This document shows positions 45,292 through 54,384 of a DNA stretch of 64,000 nt, one piece after another (the stretch's first letter is position 1; the number at the start of each line of letters is the position of its first letter). Under the pieces are notes generated by a model. That model was not told the DNA's origin. It did not search any database and was given only the letters and a program-made list of their open reading frames with translations. The stretch covers positions 1 through 64,000 of the forward strand of contig NZ_BLAE01000036.1 in NCBI RefSeq assembly GCF_009687865.1. The letters are read 5' to 3'. The position numbers and the translations under genes were made by a program. This DNA is from Acrocarpospora macrocephala. GTDB taxonomy: Bacteria > Actinomycetota > Actinomycetes > Streptosporangiales > Streptosporangiaceae.

Positions 45292-46052
45292 GATGCGCTC
45301 CCGGTGAAGGCGGCGCTGACCGTTCCGATGCCGTCGATCTCGGCGTGGAAGCTGTCACCCGGGAGCACCGGCGCCATCGGGCCGAGCGCGCCGGACAGCA
45401 CGATGTCACCCGCGCGCAGCGGCCGGCCGCGATCGCGGGCGGACCTGGCCAGCCAGGCGACCGCGTTGACCGGATCGCCGAGGCACGCCGCCCCGGATCC
45501 GGTCGACACGACCTCCGCGCCCCGTCGCATCGTCATCGCGCATCCGGCCAGGTCGAGCCCGTCCAGGCGGCGGCGTGAGCCCAGCGTGAACAGTCCCGAG
45601 GAGGCGTTGTCCGCAACGGTGTCGACGATGTCGATGTCCCAGCCGGCGATCCGGCTGTCCACGATCTCCAGCGCCGCGACGACCCAGCCGGTCGCGGCGG
45701 CGACGTCGGCGGGCCCGATGCCGGGGCCGGTCAGGTCGCGCGCGAGCACGAACGCGATCTCGGCCTCGATCTTCGGCTGGAGGGTCCTGCCGATGTCGAT
45801 GGGAGAACCCGGCGGGCACTCCATCGTGTCGAGCAGCACCCCGGAGTCGGGCTGGTCGACCCCTAGCTGGGCCTGGACGACGGGGTTGGTGAGCCCCACC
45901 TTGCGGCCCACGACCACGGCTCCCGCCGCGACCTCGGTGGCCACCCACGCGGACTGCACGGCGTACGCCGCGTCGAGGTCCGGCACCAGGGACCGCACCG
46001 GAGCGCAGGGGTGACCACTGGCCCGGGCCGCCAGCAGCCGGTCGAGCGCCAT
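45288..46052 (-). CDS. 2-keto-4-pentenoate hydratase family protein
   Basis: 254 residues. FAH-superfamily fold with [31 protein letters not shown] (metal-binding Glu residues) and ALEIVDSRI. It hydrates 2-hydroxypenta-2,4-dienoate-type compounds to the 4-hydroxy-2-oxoacid used by the aldolase. One base separates it from the dioxygenase gene upstream. An NADH-independent decarboxylase relative cannot be excluded but is less likely in this setting. Confidence 0.92.
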   Translation of the reverse strand: MALDRLLAARASGHPCAPVRSLVPDLDAAYAVQSAWVATEVAAGAVVVGRKVGLTNPVVQAQLGVDQPDSGVLLDTMECPPGSPIDIGRTLQPKIEAEIAFVLARDLTGPGIGPADVAAATGWVVAALEIVDSRIAGWDIDIVDTVADNASSGLFTLGSRRRLDGLDLAGCAMTMRRGAEVVSTGSGAACLGDPVNAVAWLARSARDRGRPLRAGDIVLSGALGPMAPVLPGDSFHAEIDGIGTVSAAFTGSAS

Positions 46053-46053
46053 C

Positions 46054-46989
46054 TCAGCTCACCTCGAACGTGGTGCCGATGCCCATGCCGGTGATCCATT
46101 CCGGCACCGGTTCGTAGCTGGTCCACACCAGCGGGCGGCCCACCGCGGCCAGCCCGATCAGCCAGGTCCGGATCTCGTGCCCGCCGCTGCCCGCCCGCTG
46201 CTCCAGGCCCTCGTCGCCGAGGTCGGTCACCGGCGCGAGGTCGGCCGTGCCGAGCTGCTTGAGGAACCACCGGTCCCATTCGGCGTTGACCGGCGCGTCC
46301 GGGTTGCCGGCCATGGCCAGGACGCGCGGCTCGCGGGCCGCGGCGAACGCGCGCGTGTCCTTGCGGCCGCGGATCACCGCCTCGCGGCGGTCCGCGGCGA
46401 GGCGAGGGTCACGCGGGTCGTTGGACGGCAGCCAGTGCGACAGGCCGCCGCTGGCCACGAGCAGCACCCGCCCGGCGTACCCGGAACCGCGGATCGCCGC
46501 GCCGAGCGAGCGTCCCAGCTGGACGCAGCGCGGCATGCCGGGCAGCGGCGGCGCGGCGGTGTTCACGACCAGCGGGACCATGGGGAGGTCGGCCGTCCCG
46601 CGGACCATGTCGTAGCTCTGCGCGATGCCGTGGTCGACGGTCAGCGCGTACGACAGGGTGAGGTCGAAGCCGTCGTCGGCGAGGGCGTCGCGGATCGACC
46701 ACGCCAGCGCCGAGGCGACCGGCAGCGGGCCCGCTTTGCTGCCGAAGTCGCCGAACCCGTCGGCCTGCTCGACGCCGAGGATGAACGGGGGCATGGCGTC
46801 GTAGAAGTTGGCGTGGAAGTGGTCGGGGCCGATGACCACGAGCGCGTCGGGCGCGAGCGCGGCCACGGCCGCGGCCACGCGCCGGGCGTCGGCGAGGAAG
46901 CGTCCGCCCGGCTGTCCCGGGTCGGCGGGCGGCAGCAGGGTCGCGAACGGGGAGTGCGACATCCCCACCATGCCGATGATCTCGCTCAT
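46054..46989 (-). CDS. class III extradiol ring-cleavage dioxygenase (MhpB-like)
   Basis: 311 residues. LigB-type: GMVGMSHSPFA and VIGPDHFHANFYD supply metal His and Asp/Glu residues, and TVDHGIAQSYD a further conserved block; ASGGLSHWLPS follows. Closest type is 2,3-dihydroxyphenylpropionate 1,2-dioxygenase. It opens a catechol ring beside the hydroxyls. The specific catechol is not known. Start overlaps the stop of the hydrolase gene by 4 bp. Confidence 0.9.
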   Translation of the reverse strand: MSEIIGMVGMSHSPFATLLPPADPGQPGGRFLADARRVAAAVAALAPDALVVIGPDHFHANFYDAMPPFILGVEQADGFGDFGSKAGPLPVASALAWSIRDALADDGFDLTLSYALTVDHGIAQSYDMVRGTADLPMVPLVVNTAAPPLPGMPRCVQLGRSLGAAIRGSGYAGRVLLVASGGLSHWLPSNDPRDPRLAADRREAVIRGRKDTRAFAAAREPRVLAMAGNPDAPVNAEWDRWFLKQLGTADLAPVTDLGDEGLEQRAGSGGHEIRTWLIGLAAVGRPLVWTSYEPVPEWITGMGIGTTFEVS

Positions 46990-47846
46990 GCCTGGTCCAG
47001 CAGGAACTCGTGGTGAACGCGCAGGTACTCCCCCGGCTTCTCCCACTGCGGCCAGTGCCCCGCGTCGGCGATCACGTGCAGCCGGGCGTCGGGCAGCCAG
47101 TCCAGCAGCGTCGCCGCCTCGTCGAGGCCGCCGGTCGGGTCGTGGTCGGTCCACAGCAGCAGCGTCGGCGCGGTGATCTTGCCCACCCAGGAGGGATCCC
47201 AGGCGAAGTCCTTCCGCACCTCGGGGTCCTGCAGCACGAGCGTGTTGGTGATGGCCCGCACGAAGCCCGGACGGCTGTAGACCGCGCGGCGGAGGCCGAC
47301 CAGCTCGTCGGTGACCATCTCCTTGTGGTGGAACAGGAACTCGACGCGCCTGCGCACGTTCGCGTCGCTCGGGTCGGTCACCGCGGCCATGGTGCTCTCC
47401 CGCAGCCGGACCATCACCTCCGGCTTGTTGGCGATGTTGCCGGGAGTGTTGAGCACCATCCGCTGGACCCGGCCGGGATGGTGCGCCGCGGTCCAGGCGG
47501 CCACCCAGCCGCCGAGCGACTCGCCGGACAGGTGCGCGGACTCGACGCCCAGCGCGTCCATCAGGCCGAGCAGATGGTCGGACAGCACATCGATCGTGTA
47601 CGGCCGGTCCGGCAGATCCGACCACCCGTGCCCCACCATGTCGTACGCGGTGACCCGGAAGGCGGTGGCCAGCCCGGCGATGTCTCGCGCGTACGCCTCC
47701 AGGTGCCCGCCGGTGCCGTGCAGCAGGATCAGGTCCGGGCCCGCTCCCGCGCGCAGCACCCGGGTGCGCACGCCGCCGACAACGACGTGGCGCAGCTCGT
47801 GATCGACGTCGGACAGCTCGCCCCAGACGCTGATGTGGTCAGTCAT
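46986..47846 (-). CDS. alpha/beta hydrolase (meta-cleavage product hydrolase)
   Basis: 286 residues. LILLHGTGGH, LSGESLGGWVAAWTA (nucleophile Ser with Glu in place of the usual His before it), LLWTDHDPTG (Asp) and ADAGHWPQWEKP (His). MhpC/BphD-like C-C hydrolase that cuts the ring-opened dienoate. The G-E-S-x-G form is less common than G-H-S-x-G in this group. Overlaps the cupin gene upstream by 8 bp. In the same coupled run as the dioxygenase. Confidence 0.92.
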   Translation of the reverse strand: MTDHISVWGELSDVDHELRHVVVGGVRTRVLRAGAGPDLILLHGTGGHLEAYARDIAGLATAFRVTAYDMVGHGWSDLPDRPYTIDVLSDHLLGLMDALGVESAHLSGESLGGWVAAWTAAHHPGRVQRMVLNTPGNIANKPEVMVRLRESTMAAVTDPSDANVRRRVEFLFHHKEMVTDELVGLRRAVYSRPGFVRAITNTLVLQDPEVRKDFAWDPSWVGKITAPTLLLWTDHDPTGGLDEAATLLDWLPDARLHVIADAGHWPQWEKPGEYLRVHHEFLLDQA

Positions 47847-48321
47847 GGCAGGTCCTCCTGGCCTCGTCGACGGTGCACAGTCCCGCGCTCTGCCGCCGTC
47901 CGACGCCCAGCAGGTTCAGCAGGCGGGAGTTCTCGATGGTCAGGAACTCGACGGGCTCCTCGGCGGAGTCGTTGTAATGGCGGTGCCACGTCCAGGGCGG
48001 GGTGTAGATGAAATCCCCGGTCGCCCAGCCGGCGGTCTCGTCCTCGACCTCGCTGTGCCCGCGGCCGGAGATGACGAAATGCACCGTCTCGTGGTGATGC
48101 CGTTGCATGTCGGAGCTCAGCCCGGGCGGGATCGTCTGCCGGAAGATCTCGAACGTCGCGGTCGGCAGCTTGCCGGCGATCGACAGCGTCGTCGGGTTGT
48201 GCACCTGATCGGCCGGCAACGTCTCCAGCTCGGCCGCGTGGACGACCACGGGACGTGCCGGGCCGGGCCGTACCACATCACTGATCGAGCCGAGGAACTC
48301 GGCCATCTCGAATTCCGCCAT
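47839..48321 (-). CDS. cupin domain protein
   Basis: 160 residues. A single cupin fold: QRHHHETVHFVISGRGHSEVEDE holds the metal-binding His run and Glu, and TPPWTWHRHYND the second motif. Could be a dioxygenase/isomerase or a ligand sensor for the pathway. ATG at 48321 overlaps the SDR stop by one base, which fits translational coupling. A second cupin lies at 49971 beside the monooxygenase, so two steps of the pathway may need such a protein. Confidence 0.88.
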   Translation of the reverse strand: MAEFEMAEFLGSISDVVRPGPARPVVVHAAELETLPADQVHNPTTLSIAGKLPTATFEIFRQTIPPGLSSDMQRHHHETVHFVISGRGHSEVEDETAGWATGDFIYTPPWTWHRHYNDSAEEPVEFLTIENSRLLNLLGVGRRQSAGLCTVDEARRTCHD

Positions 48322-49061
48322 CAGATCGTTTCCGTCCTTCCACCGTCGACCGTCAGCACGGTCCCGTTGAGGTAACTCGCGTCCGCCGACACCAGGAACT
48401 CGACGGCCGCGGCGATCTCGTCCGGCCGTCCCGGCCGCCCGGCCGGAATGCCGCTCACATCCTCCGCGTCGAGCTCCGCCGCCGAGAGTCCGGTACGGCC
48501 TGCCCGCCCGGCCAGGATCCCCCGGCGGCGCTGGGTGTCGGTGGCGCCGGGGGCCACGCAGTTGACCGTGACGCCGTCCGCCGCGTGCTCGCGGGCGAGC
48601 AGGTGGGCGGCGGCCGTGACCGCGGATCTCAGCACCACCGAGACGGCGAGATCGGGCTGCGGCTGGCGTACGGCGGCCGAGGTCACGAAGACCACCCGGC
48701 CGAAGCCGCGCCCGGCCATGGCGGGCAGCGCGCGCCGCGCAAGACCCAGCGGGCCGAGCAGCAGCAGCTCGGTCGCCGCCCGCCAGGCGTCGTCGCCGAC
48801 GTCGAGGATCCGGCCGGGCGGGGGACCCCCGGCGTTCAGGATGAGGATGTCCAGGTCGCCGACGGCGGCATCGCCGCGAGAGATGTCGTTGACCAGCGTC
48901 GCGACCGTGACGCCGGTGCTCTCCTTGAGCCGCAGCGCGGCGGCGTCGAGGGTGTCGCCGTGGCGGCCGGTGATCACGACGCGGTGCCCGGAGCGGGCCA
49001 GCCGCTCGGCGATCGCGTAGCCGATGCCGGTGGCTCCGCCGCCGACGAGTGCGGTACGAAT
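48321..49061 (-). CDS. SDR family oxidoreductase
   Basis: 246 residues. VGGGATGIGYAIAERL, LNAGGPPPG, FVTSAAVRQP and VNCVAPGATDT identify a classical SDR, but the usual catalytic Tyr-x-x-x-Lys is not obvious (the region reads LAVSVVLRSAVTAAAHLLA), so it may not act as a normal dehydrogenase. The only codon correctly placed after the GGAGG (49067-49071) is an ATT at 49061, 5 nt away; GTG at 49112 would add 17 residues without similarity. First gene of the catabolic operon, divergent from the IclR gene. Confidence 0.8.
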   Translation of the reverse strand: MRTALVGGGATGIGYAIAERLARSGHRVVITGRHGDTLDAAALRLKESTGVTVATLVNDISRGDAAVGDLDILILNAGGPPPGRILDVGDDAWRAATELLLLGPLGLARRALPAMAGRGFGRVVFVTSAAVRQPQPDLAVSVVLRSAVTAAAHLLAREHAADGVTVNCVAPGATDTQRRRGILAGRAGRTGLSAAELDAEDVSGIPAGRPGRPDEIAAAVEFLVSADASYLNGTVLTVDGGRTETI

Positions 49062-49124
49062 GACAGCCTCCCAAGGGATCGAGACGAGGTTTAGCCTGAC
49101 TCGTATGCACACCAGGAACCAACG

Positions 49125-49886
49125 ATGAGTCCCGCTGAGCGGGACGAATCGGCGATGGGCGGGCTCGACCGGGCGGCCGCCATCCTCGGCGCGTTCGACG
49201 TGACCCACCGCGAGCTCACCCTCGCCGCCCTGGTCGCGCGCAGCGGCCTGCCGCGTTCGACCACGCATCGCACCGCCGGCCGGATGCTCCAGCTCGGCTG
49301 GCTGGACAAGCCCAGGAGCCGCTACCGGATCGGCAACCGGCTCTTCGAGATCGCCAGCCTCGCCCCGATCCGGATGGAACTTCGCGAGGCCGTGCTGCCG
49401 TTCCTGCAGGACCTGCACCACGCCACCAAGATCACGGCGCAGCTAGGCGTGCTGGAGGGCGGCCAGATCCTGGTCGTGGAGAAGATCACCGGCCATCGGG
49501 CGATGCCGATGTTGTCGCAGGTCGGCGGAATCATCCCGGCGTACTGCTCGGCGCTGGGCCGGGCCATCCTCGCCTACTCAGAGCCTTCGGTCATCGAGGC
49601 GGTCCTCGGCGCCCCGCTCGCCGCTCGCACGCCCCGCACGCTGACCAGCCCGGTCGCCATCATGCGGGAGCTGACCGCCGTCCCGGAGCGCGGCTGGGCG
49701 ATCGACCGCGAGGAGGGGGTCATCGGCGTCAGCTGCGTCGCCGCACCGATCTTCGGACCGCTGGGCGACGTGGTCGCGGCGCTGTCCGTCACCGGGCCCA
49801 GCCAGCTCGTCCGGGCCGACCGGATCGGGCCCGCCGTGCGGATGGCCGCCTCGGCCGCCTCCCGGACCTACTCCACCCGACGCTGA
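49125..49886 (+). CDS. IclR family transcriptional regulator
   Basis: 253 residues. HTH (GGLDRAAAILGAFDVTHRELTLAALVARSGLPRSTTHRTAGRM in two parts) and an IclR effector domain (about 85-250) with GVLEGGQILVVEKI, YCSALGRAILAY and GVSCVAAPIFG. IclR proteins control aromatic catabolism by binding pathway intermediates. Divergent from the operon start at 49061 with 63 bp between them, so it probably regulates both directions. A monooxygenase unit follows downstream. Confidence 0.93.
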   Translation: MSPAERDESAMGGLDRAAAILGAFDVTHRELTLAALVARSGLPRSTTHRTAGRMLQLGWLDKPRSRYRIGNRLFEIASLAPIRMELREAVLPFLQDLHHATKITAQLGVLEGGQILVVEKITGHRAMPMLSQVGGIIPAYCSALGRAILAYSEPSVIEAVLGAPLAARTPRTLTSPVAIMRELTAVPERGWAIDREEGVIGVSCVAAPIFGPLGDVVAALSVTGPSQLVRADRIGPAVRMAASAASRTYSTRR

Positions 49887-49970
49887 GTCCCAGTCAGTGG
49901 GACATCTAATTGCGGATCACACCAAGCCCCCGCACGCTGTGACATCAGACACACGGCGAAGGAGGCCACG

Positions 49971-50423
49971 GTGACACTCGGTGGTGGATACATGCTGCCG
50001 TCCCGCGACGGACACAAGATCGCGGCGATCGGCCTGGGCATCACGATGAAGACCGACGGCAAGTCGACCCACGACGCGTACTCGCTGTTCGAGTACGCCG
50101 TCCCGCCGGAGACCGACGGCCCGCCGCCCCACCTGCACACCCGCGAGGACGAGTCGTTCATCTGCCTGGCCGGGCGGCTCGACGTCCACCTGGGTGGCGA
50201 GGACTTCACTCTGGAGCACGGCGATTACCTGTACCTGCCGCGCAAGGTGGTGCACACGTTCCGCAATCCGTACAAGGAGGAGTCCCGGGTCATCTCGGTG
50301 GTCTCACCGGCCGGTCTCGAGGGCTACTACCAGGCGCTCGCGGACATGCCGCCCGGCCCGAAGGACATCACCCTGATCAAGAAGATCATGGCGGAGTTCG
50401 GGCTGGAGATGCGGCTGCCATGA
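49971..50423 (+). CDS. cupin domain protein
   Basis: 150 residues. Metal-binding cupin motif PPHLHTREDESFICLAGRLDVH and the second motif LYLPRKVVHTFRNP. GTG start with GAAGGAGG upstream. The stop overlaps the monooxygenase start (ATGA), so both are made together. Likely an accessory or dioxygenase/isomerase function in the aromatic pathway; no substrate can be given. Confidence 0.88.
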   Translation: MTLGGGYMLPSRDGHKIAAIGLGITMKTDGKSTHDAYSLFEYAVPPETDGPPPHLHTREDESFICLAGRLDVHLGGEDFTLEHGDYLYLPRKVVHTFRNPYKEESRVISVVSPAGLEGYYQALADMPPGPKDITLIKKIMAEFGLEMRLP

Positions 50424-51952
50424 GAGTCGCGATCATCGGAGCCGGGGTGGCCGGCCTCAGCACGGCCAAAGTGCTCACGCAGGCCGGGCACGACGTGGTG
50501 GTGTTCGAGCAGGCCCCGGACGTGGGCGGCGTGTGGAGCCGCACCCGGCGCTACCCGGGCCTGACCACCCAGAGCCCCAAGGCGCAGTACTCGCTGTCGG
50601 ACTTCCCCATGCCCAAGGACTACCCGCAGTGGCCCACTGGCGAGCAGGTCCAGGCCTACCTCGCCGCCTACGCCGAGCGGTTCGGGCTCCTCCCCTTCCT
50701 GCGGCTGGACACCCAGGTGACCGCGGCCGAACCGGGCGACGGCGGGTGGACGGTCACCACGCGCGACGCGACCGAGACCTTCGACCGGCTCGTCGCCGCC
50801 AACGGCGTGTTCTGCGAACCCGCCATCCCGAGCTACCCCGGCCTGGCCGAGTTCACCGCGGCCGGCGGGCGGCTGTGCGCGGGCACCGAGGTGCACGACG
50901 CCGAGCAGGCCCGCGGCAAGCATGTCCTGGTCGTCGGGTACGGCAAGTCGGCGTGCGACATCACGGTGCCGATCAGCCAGGTCGCCGCGAGCACCGACGT
51001 GATCGCCCGCCATCTGCTGTGGAAGGTGCCCCGCAAGATCGGCGGCGTCCTCAATTTCAAGCTGCTGCTGCTCACCCGGATGGGCGAGGCGCTGTTCCGG
51101 TACCTGCGCCTGCGCGGCGTCGAGAAGTTCCTGCACGGCCCTGGCAACGGCATGCGCACCCGGATGATCAACTCCATCGGTACGGTGTCGGTGCGCCAGT
51201 TCCGCCTGGACAAACACGGCCTGATCCCCCCGGGTCAGATGGAGGACATCGTCAAGGGCGCCATCGGCCTGGCCACCGAGGGCTTCTTCGAAGGCGTCGC
51301 CGACGGCACCATCGCCGTGCGCCACGACCGCACCATCGCCAGGCTCTACGCGAACGACGGCAGTCCGTACGCCGAACTCGACGACGGCACGACGCTCCCT
51401 GCCGACCTCGTCATCTGCGCCACCGGCTTCACCCAGGGCGTCCCGTTCCTCCCCGGCGACGTCCAGGAACGGCTGCTCGACGAGCGCGGCAACTTCATGC
51501 TCTACCGCCAGATCCGCCCCATCGACGTGCCGGGCCTTTACTTCAACGGCTACAACTCCTCATTCTTCAGCCCGCTCAACGCCGAGATGGCCGCCTTATG
51601 GATCGCCGCCGACCTCGCGGGCGCGGTGCCGCTTCCTGACCCGGCGTCGATGCGGCAGGCGGTCGTCGATCAACTCGCGTTCATGGACATCGCCACCAAC
51701 ACCCATCACTGCCGCGGCACGAAGATCATCCCATTCTCCATGCACAACGTGGACGAGGTCCTCGGCGACCTCGACCTCAACATCAGCGCCCCGGTCCGCG
51801 CCTCCCACTGGCTCAACCCGATCAACCCAGCCGCCTACCGCCGCGTCACCCCCACCCTCCTCAAACGCCTCTCCTCACCGGCTACCGCTCCCGGAGCAAC
51901 GCTCCCGCCACCAGCCGCCCACCTTGCCGGGCGGAAGTCCGCTGACGCCTGA
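50420..51952 (+). CDS. flavin-containing monooxygenase
   Basis: 510 residues. FAD Rossmann AIIGAGVAGLSTAKVL at the N-terminus, FEQAPDVGGVWSRTRRYPG, NADP-binding VLVVGYGKSACDITVPIS near 175 and ATGFTQGVPFLPG. Belongs to the FMO / Baeyer-Villiger-like group, but a clear FxGxxxHxxxWP motif is missing (LCAGTEVHDAE instead), so it may hydroxylate or N-oxygenate a substrate. Coupled to the cupin gene. Its 3' part is Pro/Ala-rich and unconserved. Confidence 0.9.
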   Translation: MRVAIIGAGVAGLSTAKVLTQAGHDVVVFEQAPDVGGVWSRTRRYPGLTTQSPKAQYSLSDFPMPKDYPQWPTGEQVQAYLAAYAERFGLLPFLRLDTQVTAAEPGDGGWTVTTRDATETFDRLVAANGVFCEPAIPSYPGLAEFTAAGGRLCAGTEVHDAEQARGKHVLVVGYGKSACDITVPISQVAASTDVIARHLLWKVPRKIGGVLNFKLLLLTRMGEALFRYLRLRGVEKFLHGPGNGMRTRMINSIGTVSVRQFRLDKHGLIPPGQMEDIVKGAIGLATEGFFEGVADGTIAVRHDRTIARLYANDGSPYAELDDGTTLPADLVICATGFTQGVPFLPGDVQERLLDERGNFMLYRQIRPIDVPGLYFNGYNSSFFSPLNAEMAALWIAADLAGAVPLPDPASMRQAVVDQLAFMDIATNTHHCRGTKIIPFSMHNVDEVLGDLDLNISAPVRASHWLNPINPAAYRRVTPTLLKRLSSPATAPGATLPPPAAHLAGRKSADA

Positions 51953-51979
51953 CCGGAGTTCCCTGGGGCTTGGGTGGGT

Positions 51980-52834
51980 TCATCTGGTCCATGGGCTACC
52001 GGCCAGGAGGCCGCCGTCGGCGAAAATGCTGACTCCGGAGATGAAGGAGCCTGCCTGGGAGGCGAGCAGCAGGCAGGCGCCGATCAGTTCGGAGGGCGCT
52101 CCCGGCCGGCCCATGGGGCATCGGTCGAGGATCCAGTTCGCCCGGTCTTCGTCGTCCCAGAGAGGGCGGGACAGGGAGGTCATCAGAAAGCCAGGAGCCA
52201 GGCAATTGACCCTGATGTTGTATTTCGCCCACTCTACGCACATTGTCTTGGTCACCTGTGCCAAGGCTGCTTTGTGCGCACCGTAGATCGAGACGTGTTC
52301 GAGTCCCACCTCGGAATTGATCGAGGTGATATTGATGATGGAGCCTCCTCCGCTGCCTCTCATGGTCAGCATCGCCTCGCGGGCGAGGAAGTAGGCGGCT
52401 CGCAGGTTGACGCTGCCGATCCGCTCCCAAAGGTCGGTGTTCACCTCGGAGATGGGACGGCGCTCGTTGATCGCCGCGGCATTGACCACCACGTCGAGGC
52501 GGCCGAAATGTTCTACCGCTTGGGCCACGATCTGCTGAGGCGCGGTGGTCTCACGGAGGTCCGCGGGGACGACCGTGTGATCGACATCATTGTCCGACAG
52601 CAGGCGGGAAATCCCCTCGCACCGTTCCTTGGTGAGGTCACTCAGCACGATGCGAGCACCGGCCGCCGCCAGCCCGGCGGCAAGCCATCCGCCCACGCCA
52701 CCACCGGAACCGGTTACCAGGGCGACCTTTCCCGTCAACGAGAAAATCTTCTCAGGACGCAACGCGTCCATATCCCATTGAACATCAGAGTCCACGGTGC
52801 CCCATTCGCTCACGGAAACTCTCGGGATAGACAT
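51980..52834 (-). CDS. SDR family oxidoreductase
   Basis: 284 residues with a 30-residue N-terminal extension (DMDALRPEKIFSLTGKVALVTG). Cofactor loop TGSGGGVGGWLAAGL, NAAAINE, INITSINSEV (Ser), IYGAHKAALAQV (Tyr, Lys) and CLAPGFLMT. Lower GC than the catabolic genes to its right. Last gene of a unit with the 2OG oxygenase, aldolase and membrane protein. Convergent with the monooxygenase, 27 bp apart. Confidence 0.9.
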   Translation of the reverse strand: MSIPRVSVSEWGTVDSDVQWDMDALRPEKIFSLTGKVALVTGSGGGVGGWLAAGLAAAGARIVLSDLTKERCEGISRLLSDNDVDHTVVPADLRETTAPQQIVAQAVEHFGRLDVVVNAAAINERRPISEVNTDLWERIGSVNLRAAYFLAREAMLTMRGSGGGSIINITSINSEVGLEHVSIYGAHKAALAQVTKTMCVEWAKYNIRVNCLAPGFLMTSLSRPLWDDEDRANWILDRCPMGRPGAPSELIGACLLLASQAGSFISGVSIFADGGLLAGSPWTR

Positions 52835-52844
52835 AAAATGCGTC

Positions 52845-53621
52845 CTAACTCCAGAGTTTGATACTTTCCCGGCTCGCGCCCACTCCCAAGAACCCGGATA
52901 CGCTAACGCGCCGCCCTGCGATCGTCTTGTTCACGGCGTGTAGACGTGTAGATCTCACGATGACCAGGTCACCGGTTCCGGGCTGAATGACCACATCGGG
53001 TGGCGGTAATCTCTCCCGATCGAATCCATACGTTCCATCCTGTGCCGTGAATCCCGCTCCGACCAGGTCCCCAAGCTTCTTGTCCCAGACCAGCAGTTCG
53101 CCACCGTGACGCGGGCCCTCGGTGTAGATATTCACCCCGAACTGTTCGCTGAACTGAAATGTCGAGGCGAACGCGGGAGTCGCTTCCTGAATGATGTCGA
53201 AATGCGGGAGAGCTTCCATGTCGGATTCCCAGCTTCGCATCATTCCGAACACGAGCGGGCGGCCGCCGAAACGGAGCAGAGTCGCGCCGTGCGGGGCGAC
53301 CTCGTCCAGGTCGGCGCGGAACATGTCGGCCGGGCTGGCGAAAGGCAGGAACGCGAGACGCATCGCACGCAGGACCTCGGTCGCCTGATCAAGGTACCCC
53401 TCTTCCGCGTGAACGTCCCGGGAAATCGCCTCCGTGAACGCTCTCACCTGGCTTCGATAAATTCGCTGAAAGGAGTTCTCCAGCAGCAGCGGGACGACGT
53501 GGCCACGCGCCCGGTCACAGACTTCGGGAGGAAGATATCCTTGGACGTGCGCCGCCAACGCGCTCGGATCTTCGGCGAGGGATGTGTAGGCGGTTTCCAG
53601 GGAGTCGGCCCTGATCAGCAT
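52845..53621 (-). CDS. 2-oxoglutarate/Fe(II)-dependent oxygenase-like protein
   Basis: 258 residues. The iron ligands His140 and Asp142 (PHFDIIQ) and His228 (RLHAVNK) and the 2-oxoglutarate Arg238 (GRRVSVSGF) give a complete HxD...H...R set. The rest resembles small-molecule hydroxylases of this superfamily. ATG at 53621 is preceded by GAAAGG. Between the HpaI aldolase and the SDR in one operon. It probably hydroxylates or otherwise oxidises a product of the aldolase; this is inferred. Confidence 0.82.
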   Translation of the reverse strand: MLIRADSLETAYTSLAEDPSALAAHVQGYLPPEVCDRARGHVVPLLLENSFQRIYRSQVRAFTEAISRDVHAEEGYLDQATEVLRAMRLAFLPFASPADMFRADLDEVAPHGATLLRFGGRPLVFGMMRSWESDMEALPHFDIIQEATPAFASTFQFSEQFGVNIYTEGPRHGGELLVWDKKLGDLVGAGFTAQDGTYGFDRERLPPPDVVIQPGTGDLVIVRSTRLHAVNKTIAGRRVSVSGFLGVGASRESIKLWS

Positions 53622-53625
53622 CACG

Positions 53626-54384
53626 CTACCTTTCTGGTCGCAACTCGTGGAATATGCTCGCGGCACCGGCCGAGATGTGCCCGGTATCGGATCCCACGGC
53701 CAGCAGACTGGTTTTCCGGGCCAGTTCGGCGTTCATCGCCGTGATGTTCGGACAGAATATTCCGAAGGGCACATCCGCGGCGTGACATGCGCGGCGGACG
53801 CGATTCACGTTCTCGATCAGTGCGGGATCGGTCAGCTGGCCGAGTATCCCCATGCTTCCGGAAAGGTCGTACGGGCCGATGAAAATGGCGTCGATGCCCT
53901 CGACGGCAAGGATGTCATCGACGTTCTCCACCCCGTCCACGTCTTCGATCTGGGCGATGACCGCGATTCTTTCCGCCGCGCCGCTCAGATAGTCCTGGAA
54001 AGATGAGCCATATCCCTGCGCGCGTGCGATGCCCACGCTTCTCCGCCCGAGGGGTGGATACTTCGAGAATAGAATGGCCCGCTCCGCATCCGCTCTGCTC
54101 CCTACATGCGGGATGATCACCCCGTCACAGCCGGTGTCCAGCGCGTGTTTGATCCAGGTCTCCGAATTGTCCGGCACCCGTATCACCGCGTATCCCTGGG
54201 GCTGGAGAACCTCAATTATGCGCTGTGCGCTTTTAAGATCCAAAAGTGCGGAATGCTCAAGGTCGAGGAAGAACCAGGCAAATCCCGCGCGCTGCAGAAT
54301 AAGCGCGACCTCGGGAGAGTCGAGGGTGATGAGCGTGCCAAGAAGCGGCTCGCCCGACTTCAGCCTGATTCTCAGATTCGTCAC
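53626..54384 (-). CDS. HpcH/HpaI family aldolase
   Basis: 252 residues. GTLITLDSPEVALILQRAGF, FFLDLEHSALL (active His), RVPDN, IPHVGSRADAERA, AQIEDVDGVEN and GPYDLSGSMG (metal Glu/Asp) match the class II pyruvate aldolase/HpaI group. It would join pyruvate or a related 2-oxoacid to an aldehyde, or split such a product. ATGA overlap with the membrane protein gene; 4 bp from the oxygenase gene. It has no neighbouring genes of the homoprotocatechuate route. Confidence 0.9.
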   Translation of the reverse strand: MTNLRIRLKSGEPLLGTLITLDSPEVALILQRAGFAWFFLDLEHSALLDLKSAQRIIEVLQPQGYAVIRVPDNSETWIKHALDTGCDGVIIPHVGSRADAERAILFSKYPPLGRRSVGIARAQGYGSSFQDYLSGAAERIAVIAQIEDVDGVENVDDILAVEGIDAIFIGPYDLSGSMGILGQLTDPALIENVNRVRRACHAADVPFGIFCPNITAMNAELARKTSLLAVGSDTGHISAGAASIFHELRPER

